A stretch of 64,000 nt of DNA from Paenibacillus abyssi (GTDB taxonomy: Bacteria > Bacillota > Bacilli > Paenibacillales > Paenibacillaceae). Made by a program: the position numbers and the translations under genes. The notes beneath the pieces were generated by a model, which ran no database searches, was not told where the DNA came from, and saw nothing but the letters and a program-made list of their open reading frames with translations. Positions 45,777 through 54,402 of this stretch are shown here, piece after piece. Every line of letters begins with the position of its first letter. The stretch's first letter is position 1. Where the stretch lies: assembly GCF_014640295.1 (NCBI RefSeq), contig NZ_BMGR01000007.1, positions 124,001 through 188,000 on the forward strand. The letters are read 5' to 3'.

Positions 45777-46520
45777 TTGGACTCGGTCTTAAATATTGCC
45801 CATCGCGGAGCGTCAGGTTATTGCCCGGAAAACACGATAGCCGCTTTTGAAAGGAGCATCGAGCTAGGTGCTGATGCCATTGAAACGGATGTTCAAATGA
45901 CCAAAGACGGTCATTTGGTCCTTATCCATGATGAGTCGCTGAAGCGGACAACAGGCTCGGCTCAATGGGTTCAGCATATTACGCTGGAACAGTTGAAAGC
46001 TCTGGATGCCGGTTCCTGGTTCGATCGGTCCTTTCACGGGGAACGTGTCCCAACGCTAGAAGAGTTGTTCGAGATTGCCAAGAGGCACCCGGTTCAGCTT
46101 AATCTTGAGCTCAAGAACGGCGTTGTGCTGTATCCCGGGATCGAGGAGGCCGTCATACGTGCCATTCGTCAATATGGGCTGAGTGACCGGATCATTATCT
46201 CCAGCTTCAACCATTATTCGCTGGTAGAGTGCAAGAGACTGGCGCCGGAGATCAGAACCGGAGCGCTTTATATGGAGGGTCTGTATCAGCCATGGGAATA
46301 TGCGCAGCGGATCGGAGCGGATGCACTCCATCCCTTCCATTATGCGGTTATGCCAGAGTGGGTGAAGGAGGCGAAGGCACGGGGAATTGCTTATCACCCT
46401 TTTACCGTCAATGATCCTGAGCAGATGAAACGGCTGATCGATGCAGGGGTAGCCGGAATGATTACGGACTATCCTGACAGACTGGCTGCGCTGCTGTTGA
46501 ACAAGGAGGCGAAGGAATGA
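45777..46520 (+). CDS. Glycerophosphodiester phosphodiesterase
   Basis: The 247-residue TIM-barrel enzyme has the family motifs IAHRGASGYCPENTIAAFER, GADAIETDVQMTKDGHLVLI and HDESLKRTTG. The His, Glu and Asp of these strands bind Ca and attack the phosphodiester; products are an alcohol and glycerol-3-phosphate. There is no signal peptide, so it is cytoplasmic. TTG 45777 is preferred because GGAGG at 45764-45768 lies 8 bp upstream and the protein then starts right before the barrel; ATG 45726 lacks a site. The stop overlaps the next gene in an ATGA junction. Confidence 0.92.
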   Translation: MDSVLNIAHRGASGYCPENTIAAFERSIELGADAIETDVQMTKDGHLVLIHDESLKRTTGSAQWVQHITLEQLKALDAGSWFDRSFHGERVPTLEELFEIAKRHPVQLNLELKNGVVLYPGIEEAVIRAIRQYGLSDRIIISSFNHYSLVECKRLAPEIRTGALYMEGLYQPWEYAQRIGADALHPFHYAVMPEWVKEAKARGIAYHPFTVNDPEQMKRLIDAGVAGMITDYPDRLAALLLNKEAKE

Positions 46521-47719
46521 AAAGGACCTGGCTGCTTGGCTTCGGATTTTTCAGCATTAGCATTACATGGGCGTTGTACAATGCTTTTGTCCCTTTCTTT
46601 CTGGATCCCTATCTGAAAAGCGCCGCGTTGATCGGGTTCATGATGACCATTGATAATTATTTTGCATTATTTCTGCAGCCATGGATCGGCAACAAAAGTG
46701 ACCGCACCGTCTCGCGATTCGGCAAGCGGATGCCGTATTTGCTGATCGGCATGCCTCTGGCCGCCGTATTTATCGTTTTGATTCCTTTCCATACCAGCCT
46801 GATTACGCTCGTGTTATTTATGGTGCTCATGAACCTGGCTATGAGCATCTATCGCTCGCCCACTATTGCGCTTATGCCGGATATCACACCTGAAGCGTTC
46901 AGGACGAAAGCAAACGGCATCATTAACTTTATGGGGGGCGTTGGGGCGATTATCGCGTTTGGGGCGGGGTCGGTGCTGTATAACGCCAATCCTTCCTTTC
47001 CTTTTCTCGCGGCTTCGATCGTCACGCTGTTATCCATGCTCATTTTGTACAAATATGTACGAGAGAAGCGGGACGCCCTTATACCTGTAACAGCAGCTCC
47101 ACAGCGGATTAAACTCCGCGGGGAGCTGGACCGGACTACGGTATTGCTGCTGGCGGCCATCTTCTTCTGGTTTGTCTCCTATCAAGGCGTTGAGGCGCTT
47201 TTCACCTTGTATGGCAAACATCACATGGGATTGGAAGAAAGCGTCTCCGCCTTCTCTTTAACCTTCTTTTCCTTGTTCTTCGTCTTGTTTGCAATCCCAA
47301 GCGGCTGGCTGGGCAACCGGTACGGCAAGAAAAAAATGATCCTGATCGGAATCATCGGGTTATTCCTCGTATTCGCTGCGATTCCGCTTATAGACACCGT
47401 CTTGCTGCTGCGTGTCATGCTTGGACTTGGAGGGATCTGCTGGGCATGCATCAACATCAATTCCTATCCGTTCGTTGTGTCAATCGGAAGCGAGCGCAGC
47501 ATCGGTACGAGAACGGGATTATATTATTTGGTCTCCTCGCTGGCGGCCATTTCCTCGCCGCCGCTGCTGGGCTTAATGATTGACCAGTTTGGTTATGGCT
47601 CGTTATTTATCTGTGCATCGGGAGGCATGCTGCTCGCACTGCTGTTCCTGCTGCTCGTGAAGCATGATGGCAAGACTGTTCAAGCCGCGCCGGAAGTAAC
47701 GCAGCATACAGGCGGCTAG
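46517..47719 (+). CDS. MFS transporter, GPH/SLC45-like
   Basis: The 400-residue protein has twelve predicted helices. After the second helix comes the loop QPWIGNKSDRTVSRFGKRMP, a form of the MFS D/R motif seen in sugar-cation symporters of the SLC45 type. NFMGGVGAIIAFGAG and SIGTRTGLYYLVSSLAAISS follow. Translation is coupled to the phosphodiesterase gene by a 4-bp overlap, so it may move a glycerophosphodiester, its alcohol product or a sugar. The substrate is an inference only. Confidence 0.88.
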   Translation: MKRTWLLGFGFFSISITWALYNAFVPFFLDPYLKSAALIGFMMTIDNYFALFLQPWIGNKSDRTVSRFGKRMPYLLIGMPLAAVFIVLIPFHTSLITLVLFMVLMNLAMSIYRSPTIALMPDITPEAFRTKANGIINFMGGVGAIIAFGAGSVLYNANPSFPFLAASIVTLLSMLILYKYVREKRDALIPVTAAPQRIKLRGELDRTTVLLLAAIFFWFVSYQGVEALFTLYGKHHMGLEESVSAFSLTFFSLFFVLFAIPSGWLGNRYGKKKMILIGIIGLFLVFAAIPLIDTVLLLRVMLGLGGICWACININSYPFVVSIGSERSIGTRTGLYYLVSSLAAISSPPLLGLMIDQFGYGSLFICASGGMLLALLFLLLVKHDGKTVQAAPEVTQHTGG

Positions 47720-47764
47720 GTTTTTAACGGGTTGTTTTCAAGCTGCAGTAACAAAAGCATAGAG

Positions 47765-47796
47765 AAAAAAGCCTTCCTTACGGATGGCTTTTTTGT
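47765..47796. terminator. Intrinsic terminator after the MFS gene
   Basis: AAAAAAGCC(TTCC) at 47765-47777 pairs with (GGA)TGGCTTTTTT at 47782-47794. It may also act on the leftward unit ending near 47867. Confidence 0.85.
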
Positions 47797-47866
47797 GTGT
47801 CAATTATGTTATGAAGATCCGATCGGGAGCGATCGTTCATCAACAGCTCAGGCCGTCAGAGTCATT

Positions 47867-47959
47867 TTAGATGCTCTTTATCTGCGGTGATTCGGGAAAT
47901 TGCAGTGATTGCTCCATATCGGAGACATCGCAGGCCAGATGGCCGATTCCTTTGATCAT
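47867..47959 (-). pseudogene. Remnant of a glyoxalase/VOC-family gene
   Basis: Behind a good ribosome site (AAGGAGGAA), ATG 47959 opens a 30-codon frame whose first 19 residues, MIKGIGHLACDVSDMEQSL, are the classic N-terminal strand of glyoxalase/bleomycin-resistance (VOC) proteins. The frame then reads QFPESPQIKSI and stops, where a VOC protein should continue for about 100 residues. The short tail could be the C-terminus of the same family joined by an internal deletion, but this is speculative. It lies 25 bp after the EamA transporter gene on the same strand. Confidence 0.6.
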
Positions 47960-47984
47960 TGCTGTTCCTCCTTGGTGAATTGGA

Positions 47985-48893
47985 TCAGATTTCAAACAGC
48001 TGGAGCAGCACCACGCCGAGCATTGCTGCAGTCATTCCTGCAAGCTCGACCTTCTTGAATTGGTCTTTTAGAAAAATGCGGCTGTATAACAGGATGATGA
48101 CTACACTCATCGCAACTACGGCCGATACCAGTCCGGTGATACCGGTTGCAAAAGCGGTGACGATAAAAATCATGCCCAGTGCATTCGCTGTGCCGACCAG
48201 CATACCGCAGATAAACGTTTGCTTCTCCGTCCATCCCTTCTTGCCGGCTTGGCTGTGCTCGGCTTGTGTCTGCTCCTGCGCGCTTTTTCCTTTGCTCCGG
48301 TCTACTAACCAGCCGATGCAGAAGAAGATAGAGCCTGTCAGGAACATGACGAACAGGGTCGGAAACAGATCGGCATCGAGCTTGGTCGACAGCTTGCCCG
48401 AGATATCGTTCAATCCGAAAAACAGCATCGCCAGCAGGCCCCATTGCGCTCCCTGCAGGTTGCCAAGCCGCAGGTCATTCGAATACCGGACGAGCAGGAT
48501 GCCTGCTACGATCAGCGCAAATGCGGAAAACTGCATCAATGTTAATGTTTCATGCCAAATGAGATAGCCGAGAATGATGACGACGACAGGCGGAAGGCCG
48601 GTAAGTATGGCGACGATCGAGGCTTTACCTACCGCAAATCCTTTGAAAATACAAGCGTTTGCAGCGTATGAGAATACACCCATTAAGATTCCGGTCAGCA
48701 CGCTGTACGTCCACTGCTGTTGAAACAGCAAGGCGCAGGTCAGACAGACGAGTGCGCCGGTACAAAAGACGCCCAGAAGCATCAGATTGCGTTCAAGCCC
48801 TTGCTTGGAGGCCCAGTGATACAGGGCGCCGCGGACTCCGAAACATAGTGCTGCTAGAGATGCGTAGAGTAGCCACATATAGTTGAGTTGCAC
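47985..48893 (-). CDS. EamA/DMT-family drug or metabolite transporter
   Basis: The 302-residue membrane protein has ten helices in two EamA repeats (LYASLAALCFGVRGALYHWA; LLAMLFFGLNDISGKLSTKL). The loop between helices 6 and 7 is longer and charged (SKGKSAQEQTQAEHSQAGKK). Substrates of this family vary widely and cannot be predicted. It lies 72 bp downstream of the AraC-type gene and is probably transcribed with it. A broken VOC gene follows. Confidence 0.88.
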   Translation of the reverse strand: MQLNYMWLLYASLAALCFGVRGALYHWASKQGLERNLMLLGVFCTGALVCLTCALLFQQQWTYSVLTGILMGVFSYAANACIFKGFAVGKASIVAILTGLPPVVVIILGYLIWHETLTLMQFSAFALIVAGILLVRYSNDLRLGNLQGAQWGLLAMLFFGLNDISGKLSTKLDADLFPTLFVMFLTGSIFFCIGWLVDRSKGKSAQEQTQAEHSQAGKKGWTEKQTFICGMLVGTANALGMIFIVTAFATGITGLVSAVVAMSVVIILLYSRIFLKDQFKKVELAGMTAAMLGVVLLQLFEI

Positions 48894-48965
48894 CTTCCTT
48901 CTTCTCCCTATCCTAAGGAGTATTGGGTTGATGTGTCAAGAGTTGGAAATGACACTGCCGATGAA

Positions 48966-49865
48966 TTATCCATGCGAGAACCGCTGCCGGTATTTGCGCG
49001 GGGGAATGCCTTCGTGCTTGGAAAAGCTGGAGCTGAAGTAAGCGGCTTGATTAAAGCCGACCTCCTCCGCGATCCGGGAGATGGTCAGATCCGTCTGCAG
49101 CAGCAGAAGCTTGGCTTGTTCGATGCGGTAGCGCAGCAAGTATTCGGAAGGCGAACACCCGAATGCGCCCTGCATGCACCTGGCGATGTAAACCGGATGA
49201 AAGTTCAGGTGATCGCCCAGCTGCTGCGCGGTTAATTTCTCTTTGTAATGCTGTCTTAAATAAGCGGCCGCTTGCTCGGCGCACGCAGCAGAAGGAGAAG
49301 GCAGGGGTCTCTCGACAGATGCAGACAAATGCTGCAGAACCTCTTGAAAGATTATCTGTTGTTTCCACCGCGCGCCGGCTGACAGGTCTTTTTGAAGCAG
49401 CAGCTCAAGCTGGCGCAGCAGCTCGTATAATTTGCCGGGCTGCAGCAGCTTTGTGAATTGGGGCAGCCGAGTTGTAAACGTTTGGGTGGTGTGGGCATTG
49501 GACAATGGCGATGCTGCGGGTTCTGCCCAAGCTTGATAATCGGATAATGCAGCGGTGCTCCATGGACCTGTCGTCTGAAAATGAAGCCAGAAATAGCCGG
49601 TGTCCTCCTGGCATTCGCGTGTTGCATAATGAAAGCTGTCCGGTCTTAATATGAGCGCGTGGCCTGGTAAAACTTCATAATGCCGGTCTTCTTCGCCCAT
49701 ATATAAACAGCCTGATGTGACGGCCAGCAGGTCGAATACTTGGATGTTTTTGCGGCTGGGATGCCTGCGGCCGGCCGGCGCAACCGTAAATCCGCCGATC
49801 ATGTAATGTGGAAGAGGCGGTACCGTGAACTGCAGTAGTGTCATGCCATCACCTGCTTTGATCAT
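48966..49865 (-). CDS. AraC-family transcriptional regulator with cupin-type ligand domain
   Basis: The 299-residue protein has an N-terminal AraC-binding cupin domain (HYEVLPGHALILRPDSFHYA) and a C-terminal HTH pair (KLTAQQLGDHLNFHPVYIAR, ISRIAEEVGFNQAAYFSSSF, HEGIPPRKYRQRF). It precedes the EamA transporter gene on the same strand and likely controls it. The long Gln/Ser/Ala-rich linker between the domains (residues 130-190) is typical of Paenibacillus AraC proteins. Confidence 0.9.
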   Translation of the reverse strand: MIKAGDGMTLLQFTVPPLPHYMIGGFTVAPAGRRHPSRKNIQVFDLLAVTSGCLYMGEEDRHYEVLPGHALILRPDSFHYATRECQEDTGYFWLHFQTTGPWSTAALSDYQAWAEPAASPLSNAHTTQTFTTRLPQFTKLLQPGKLYELLRQLELLLQKDLSAGARWKQQIIFQEVLQHLSASVERPLPSPSAACAEQAAAYLRQHYKEKLTAQQLGDHLNFHPVYIARCMQGAFGCSPSEYLLRYRIEQAKLLLLQTDLTISRIAEEVGFNQAAYFSSSFSKHEGIPPRKYRQRFSHG

Positions 49866-50008
49866 TAAATTAGGTTGGAATAGTGAAAGTTTGGGTTGAA
49901 AAATTAAACCATGGAACCCAGTATAACATCTATAATTTGATAAGACTATGATGATTCGTCTGCTGACACCGGAGAGTCCGGGTCTGCAGGCAGGGGGTTT
50001 AGGTTATT

Positions 50009-51415
50009 GTGACGCTTGAAAATAAGCAGGAGAAAAATAAGTTTACGCTATGGCTGCTGGCGTGGCCCATCTTTATCGAATTGTTTCTGCAGCTGCTGCT
50101 GGGCGCAGTGGATATTTTAATGGTAAGCAGAATCTCGGATGATGCGGTGGCGGTGGTCGGATTTTCTAACACGCTGTTTCACGCTTTAATGACCTTGTTT
50201 ATGACGATAGCCAGCGGGGCGGGCATCTTAATTGCGCAGAAGCTCGGTTCAGGCAAAGGTGCGGATGCCCGGACTATTGCGATCATGGCCTTTAATGTGA
50301 CCGTGCTGATCGGGATCGTCCTCAGTGTGATTTTGTATTTGATCCCGCGGAAGATTGCTGCGCTTTTTCAGCTTTCGGAGCAGCTTTTGCCGCTTGCGGA
50401 GGTTTATATCTCTATCGTTGGCGGCGGCATGGTGTTGACGGCGATGATGGCGACGCTGAGCACGGTGATTCGGAACACGGGGAATACGAAGGCACCGATG
50501 TATATTGCAATTGGCATGAATATTGTGCATGTATTTCTAAATTATGCGTTTATATACGGCGCCTTCGGTTTTCCGCAGTGGGGATTGACCGGTGTTGCAA
50601 TATCGACGGTTGTCAGCCGTTTACTGGCGACTGTACTTCTCGTCATTATGTTTGTAGGGGCCTTTGAACAGCGTATTGCGTGGTCGGACTTCAAGCTCTT
50701 TAATGGAAAGCTGTTCAAGGAGGTATTGAAGATCGGGTGGCCGCTTGGCGTCAACATGTCCAGCTGGGTGTTTACGCAGTTAGTTATTTTCACGTTCCTT
50801 GCGGTGCTTGGCACGCAGGAGCTGGCTGCCAGGACTTACATGAATACGCTGGAATCCTTCTGCTTCATGCTCGGGTACTCGATCGCTCTGGCCGTTCAGA
50901 TTCAAATTGCGCATCTGTTCGGAGCAGGCAGGACAAAAGAGGCGTATTCCAGCGCCTACCGCGCGCTTCGCATTGGGCTCATTGTCGTGTCCGTTAATGC
51001 GCTGCTGCTTTACGTATTCGGCTCTCAATTGTTAGGGTTATTCACATCGGATCAGGAGATCATTGCGCTGGGCGTATCGCTGTTAGGGCTTAATCTGGTG
51101 CTTCAGCCGGGAAAGATGCTGAATATGGCGCTGGGCAATTCACTTAATGCGCTCGGGGATACCCGGTTTACGATGATCGTTGGAATTTTGTCGATGTGGC
51201 TGATTGCGACCGGCCTCTCCTATGTGGTGGGGATTCATATGGGCTGGGGATTGGTGGGTATATATCTGTGTATGATTGCCGATGAATATGTCCGCGGCGG
51301 ACTATCTCTGTACCGGTGGCATGACCGTAAATATTTGAAGAGGGCGGAGCAAAAACAAGCGCAACAGACACTGGGTGTGCCAAAGTCTACCCAATCGTCT
51401 TCGAGTGTGGTATAG
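50009..51415 (+). CDS. MATE-family multidrug/cation efflux protein
   Basis: The 468-residue membrane protein has twelve helices in two homologous halves. The first is WPIFIELFLQLLLGAVDILM with VGFSNTLFHALMTLFMTIAS; the second is WPLGVNMSSWVFTQLVIFTF with NTLESFCFMLGYSIALAVQI. The C-terminus is cytoplasmic and Gln/Ser-rich. GTG 50009 is used, with AGGGGG 12 bp upstream. MATE proteins extrude drugs or metabolites against a Na or H gradient. It sits before the queuosine operon but has no terminator I can point to with confidence; the riboswitch starts a new unit. Confidence 0.9.
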   Translation: MTLENKQEKNKFTLWLLAWPIFIELFLQLLLGAVDILMVSRISDDAVAVVGFSNTLFHALMTLFMTIASGAGILIAQKLGSGKGADARTIAIMAFNVTVLIGIVLSVILYLIPRKIAALFQLSEQLLPLAEVYISIVGGGMVLTAMMATLSTVIRNTGNTKAPMYIAIGMNIVHVFLNYAFIYGAFGFPQWGLTGVAISTVVSRLLATVLLVIMFVGAFEQRIAWSDFKLFNGKLFKEVLKIGWPLGVNMSSWVFTQLVIFTFLAVLGTQELAARTYMNTLESFCFMLGYSIALAVQIQIAHLFGAGRTKEAYSSAYRALRIGLIVVSVNALLLYVFGSQLLGLFTSDQEIIALGVSLLGLNLVLQPGKMLNMALGNSLNALGDTRFTMIVGILSMWLIATGLSYVVGIHMGWGLVGIYLCMIADEYVRGGLSLYRWHDRKYLKRAEQKQAQQTLGVPKSTQSSSSVV

Positions 51416-51465
51416 TACGTATGACAATTAGAAATCCGGGCGTGCCGCAGGCTGCGGCTGCTTCG

Positions 51466-51503
51466 GGAGAGGTTCGTTAGCTACCCTCTATAAAAAACTA
51501 AGG
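51466..51503 (+). ncRNA. preQ1-I riboswitch aptamer
   Basis: AGAGGTTCGTTAGCTACCCTCTATAAAAAACTAA is seen in two pieces: the hairpin AGAGGTTCGTTAGCTA with its CCCTCT partner, and the A-rich tail TATAAAAAACTAAGG. These are the invariant parts of the preQ1-I H-type pseudoknot. A terminator hairpin overlaps the tail, and queCDEF follows, so ligand binding is expected to turn the operon off. Confidence 0.95.
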
Positions 51504-51538
51504 AAGAACGGTATCTCCTTGGGGTGCCGTTCTTTTCT
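51504..51538 (+). terminator. preQ1 riboswitch terminator
   Basis: AAGAACGG (51504-51511) pairs with CCGTTCTT (51527-51534), followed by TTCT. The left arm begins directly at the end of the aptamer tail. Confidence 0.88.
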
Positions 51539-51556
51539 ATTTGAGGTGAATGAAAG

Positions 51557-52222
51557 GTGAAAAAAGATAAAGCAATCGTCGTATTCAGCGGCGGACAAGA
51601 TAGCACGACCTGTTTGTTCTGGGCGATGGAAAGATTTAACGAAGTCGAGGCCGTCACGTTTAATTACGGGCAGCGCCATAAGCAGGAGCTCGAATGCGCA
51701 GCCGGAATTGCGGCTGAGCTGGGCGTCAAACATCATATATTGGATATGTCCCTTCTGAATCAATTGGCGCCTAATGCGTTAACGCGTACCGACGTCGCGA
51801 TTGAGGCGAAGGAAGGCGAGCTTCCGTCCACCTTTGTGGACGGACGGAATTTATTGTTTCTTTCCTTTGCTGCGGTTTTGGCAAAGCAAAGCGGGGCAAA
51901 ACATATCGTCACCGGCGTCTGTGAAACGGATTTTAGCGGTTATCCGGATTGCCGGGATGTATTCATCAAGTCGTTGAATGTGACGTTAAACCTGTCGATG
52001 GATTATCCTTTCGTCATTGATACGCCGCTGATGTGGCTGGATAAAGCACAAACGTGGGAGCTTGCCGACCAGCTGGGCGCGTTTGAATTTGTGCGCAGCC
52101 GCACGTTGACCTGTTATAACGGCATTATTGCCGATGGCTGCGGTGAATGTCCGGCTTGTGTGCTCAGGCGCAATGGCCTGGACAAGTATTTGGCAGCGAA
52201 GGAAGAAGGTGGGCGGTTATGA
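51557..52222 (+). CDS. queC: 7-cyano-7-deazaguanine synthase QueC
   Basis: The 221-residue enzyme has the PP-loop [15 protein letters not shown] and C-terminal zinc-binding cysteines [14 protein letters not shown]. It converts 7-carboxy-7-deazaguanine and ammonia to preQ0 with ATP. GTG 51557 has GAGGTG at 51542-51547. It is the first gene of the queuosine operon behind the preQ1 riboswitch and overlaps queD by 4 bp. Confidence 0.97.
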   Translation: MKKDKAIVVFSGGQDSTTCLFWAMERFNEVEAVTFNYGQRHKQELECAAGIAAELGVKHHILDMSLLNQLAPNALTRTDVAIEAKEGELPSTFVDGRNLLFLSFAAVLAKQSGAKHIVTGVCETDFSGYPDCRDVFIKSLNVTLNLSMDYPFVIDTPLMWLDKAQTWELADQLGAFEFVRSRTLTCYNGIIADGCGECPACVLRRNGLDKYLAAKEEGGRL

Positions 52223-52659
52223 TGCAGCAGATCTATCCGCAGGTCAACCATTCCTATGCATATGAGCTGAATAAAGATTTTCATTTCGCGGCGGCGCATT
52301 ATATACCGAGCGAGGAAGCGGGACAGTGCAGGCGCGTGCACGGGCATACGTATTTCGCTAACGTGACGATCGCCGGTGATACCCTTGATTCCACGGGATT
52401 TCTGATTAATTTTGCAACGATAAAACAACTGATTCACGACCGCTTTGACCATCGGGTGTTAAATGAGGATGCAAGCTTTGACGATGAAAATCCGGAGCTG
52501 TTCCCAACCACTGAGGTTGCGGCCAGAACGATTGCGGACATCATTCAAGCCCATTTGGATACACTGCCGCATCGGCCTGTTTGTGTCCAAGTATTTTTGC
52601 GGGAGACACCAACCAGCTACGTCGTCTACCGTCCGAAAGCGGGGCGTCGGCATGGCTGA
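52219..52659 (+). CDS. queD: 6-carboxytetrahydropterin synthase QueD
   Basis: The 146-residue T-fold enzyme has the zinc histidines in FHFAAAHY and HGH ([13 protein letters not shown]), the catalytic Cys just before them, and the C-terminal [14 protein letters not shown] with the substrate Glu. It makes 6-carboxytetrahydropterin from dihydroneopterin triphosphate. The start ATG 52219 overlaps the queC stop (ATGA); an in-frame upstream frame from 52147 has no site. Confidence 0.95.
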   Translation: MMQQIYPQVNHSYAYELNKDFHFAAAHYIPSEEAGQCRRVHGHTYFANVTIAGDTLDSTGFLINFATIKQLIHDRFDHRVLNEDASFDDENPELFPTTEVAARTIADIIQAHLDTLPHRPVCVQVFLRETPTSYVVYRPKAGRRHG

Positions 52660-53398
52660 TAACGGCAGGAAGGAAAGCCGGATTCCCGTGCTCGAGATTT
52701 TTGGTCCTACCGTGCAAGGGGAGGGAATGGTCATCGGGCAAAAGACGATGTTCGTCCGGACAGCCGGCTGCGATTATTCATGCGCTTGGTGTGACTCGGC
52801 ATTTACTTGGGATGGTACGGCAAAAGGAGATATTAAACGGCTTACAGCTGAGGAAATATATGAGGAGCTGCGCGCGATTGGCGGAGATTCGTTCGGACAT
52901 GTCACGCTCTCAGGCGGGAATCCAGCGCTTATTGAGCCGCTAGGTTCACTTATAAAGCTGCTTCACGGGCATGGTATCAAGGTCGCCCTGGAGACACAGG
53001 GCAGCCGCTGGCAGGACTGGTTCTTGCAGATCGATGACCTTACGCTGTCGCCCAAGCCGCCCAGCTCCAAGATGGAAACCAACTGGGCCGAGCTGGATCG
53101 GATCGTGAATGCCCTAACCGATCATCGGCATCAAGGCGTTAGTCTTAAGGTAGTTGTATTTGATGAGGCCGACCTGGAATATGCGGTTTCGGTTCATCAG
53201 CGGTATCCGGCAGTCCCGTTCTATGTGCAGGCGGGCAATGATGATCTTGCCGAACAGGACCCGTCCCGGATGCTGATCCGGCAGGTTCAGCGGTATGAGA
53301 ATCTTGTAGAGCGTGTCATGCGCTCCGCCGAATTAAAACATGTCCGTTTACTGCCCCAGCTCCACACCTGGTTATGGGGTAATAAACGGGGCGTCTAA
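52652..53398 (+). CDS. queE: 7-carboxy-7-deazaguanine synthase QueE
   Basis: The 248-residue radical SAM enzyme has the cluster motif CDYSCAWC (C-x3-C-x2-C), GPTVQGEGMVIGQKTMFVR before it and GHVTLSGGNPALIE after it. ATG 52652 lies inside the end of queD (8-bp overlap) and gives a start [17 protein letters not shown] that matches the family; longer in-frame starts run through queD and are unlikely. It converts 6-carboxytetrahydropterin to 7-carboxy-7-deazaguanine. Confidence 0.96.
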   Translation: MADNGRKESRIPVLEIFGPTVQGEGMVIGQKTMFVRTAGCDYSCAWCDSAFTWDGTAKGDIKRLTAEEIYEELRAIGGDSFGHVTLSGGNPALIEPLGSLIKLLHGHGIKVALETQGSRWQDWFLQIDDLTLSPKPPSSKMETNWAELDRIVNALTDHRHQGVSLKVVVFDEADLEYAVSVHQRYPAVPFYVQAGNDDLAEQDPSRMLIRQVQRYENLVERVMRSAELKHVRLLPQLHTWLWGNKRGV

Positions 53399-53422
53399 CG
53401 CAATTAGAGAGGAGAATAAGCA

Positions 53423-53923
53423 ATGTCTTCAGGCAGACAAAAAGAGGAATTGCAAGGTGTGACCCACCTGGGCAATCAGGGGACCGCTTATCATTTTAAC
53501 TATGCCCCTGAAATTTTAGAGGTATTCGACAATAAACATCCCGGCCGGGATTATTTCGTGAAATTTAACTGTCCGGAGTTTACGAGCTTGTGTCCGATCA
53601 CCGGGCAGCCGGACTTTGCGACAATTTATATTTCCTATATTCCGGATGAGAAGATGGTAGAGAGCAAATCGCTGAAGTTGTATTTGTTCAGCTTTCGCAA
53701 TCATGGGGACTTCCATGAGGATTGCATGAACATTATTATGAATGATCTGATTGATCTCATGGCGCCGCGTTATATCGAGGTGTGGGGGAAGTTCACGCCA
53801 AGAGGCGGAATCTCCATCGACCCTTATTGCAATTGGGGGCGGCCTGGCACGAAATATGAAGCAATGGCGGAATACCGCCTGATGAACCATGATCTGTACC
53901 CGGAGAAAATCGATAATCGTTAA
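53423..53923 (+). CDS. queF: NADPH-dependent preQ0 reductase QueF
   Basis: The 166-residue unimodular type I QueF has the nucleophilic Cys in [13 protein letters not shown], the family motif [14 protein letters not shown], and [20 protein letters not shown]. It reduces the nitrile of preQ0 to the aminomethyl of preQ1, the ligand of the upstream riboswitch. AGAGAGGAG precedes the ATG. It closes the operon, with a terminator at 54103-54155. Confidence 0.97.
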   Translation: MSSGRQKEELQGVTHLGNQGTAYHFNYAPEILEVFDNKHPGRDYFVKFNCPEFTSLCPITGQPDFATIYISYIPDEKMVESKSLKLYLFSFRNHGDFHEDCMNIIMNDLIDLMAPRYIEVWGKFTPRGGISIDPYCNWGRPGTKYEAMAEYRLMNHDLYPEKIDNR

Positions 53924-53929
53924 CCTCAG

Positions 53930-54048
53930 CTAATCTACTTTAACTAGTGGAAAACCTCCCGTTAATTCAGCTCATCTCGCTATAAACCGGTTCAAGCGGC
54001 CGATTAGCTGGAGCTTTTCCGGGCAGTTAGTGCAGACACGTGGATTAG
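53930..54048. repeat. Nested inverted-repeat element, about 119 bp
   Basis: The outer arms CTAATCTAC (53930-53938) and GTGGATTAG (54040-54048) pair with one G-U. Inside, GGAAAACCTCC (53949-53959) faces GGAGCTTTTCC (54010-54020) with a single mismatch, and further bases extend it. The loop holds CCGGTTCAAGCGGCCG. No protein is encoded in 53924-54402. This could be a dispersed intergenic element or part of the 3' end of the que transcript. Confidence 0.6.
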
Positions 54049-54102
54049 TTGAAAATTTAAATAAGAGGCACGCAATCGGAAATGCGCGTTTAAACGAAAA
54101 AT

Positions 54103-54155
54103 GAGGTTGGCCAACTGTAGTTAAAATCTACTTTGGGTCAGCTTCTTTTTTATTT
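54103..54155 (+). terminator. Intrinsic terminator after queCDEF
   Basis: GAGGTTGGCC (54103-54112) pairs with GGTCAGCTTC (54136-54145) with several G-U pairs, plus GTAG/CTAC inside, followed by six T residues and ATTTTT. Confidence 0.75.
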
Positions 54156-54310
54156 TTCGGAAGGGTAAGCTTGCTCTTATGCCGGTTTAGACCCACTGCG
54201 AACGGAATCCTGTCTAGCAAAGACCTCGCCAGTCGTTTCTGCTTCTCCCTCTTTTAATTCTTATAAAATGTCTTTATATGTTATTTATATGTAAGTTTTA
54301 TCTATAAAAT

Positions 54311-54379
54311 AGGCTATCAGCATTTCCTATTAGCTGTATTTTCATATTTGATGTTATTATATGTACAAATACATGACAT
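54311..54379 (+). promoter_or_regulatory. Upstream control block, copy 1 (amidase/nitrile hydratase operon)
   Basis: Three segments are identical to the block at 61472-61540 and in the same spacing: 54311-54332 (starting AGGCTATCAGCATTTCC), 54347-54362 (TTTGATGTTATTATAT) and 54366-54379 (CAAATACATGACAT). The gaps between them are 14 and 3 bp in both copies. It lies 24 bp before the GTG of the amidase gene. It probably contains the operator of the LysR regulator and the promoter. Confidence 0.8.
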
Positions 54380-54402
54380 GAAAATATCGAGGAGGTGGTT
54401 AA

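Noticed and set aside
49951-50022. Short frame starting MMIRLLTPE before the MATE gene, as an acetyltransferase remnant or leader peptide
   Set aside because: The first residues recall GNAT starts, but there is no ribosome site and only about 23 codons; too little to support.
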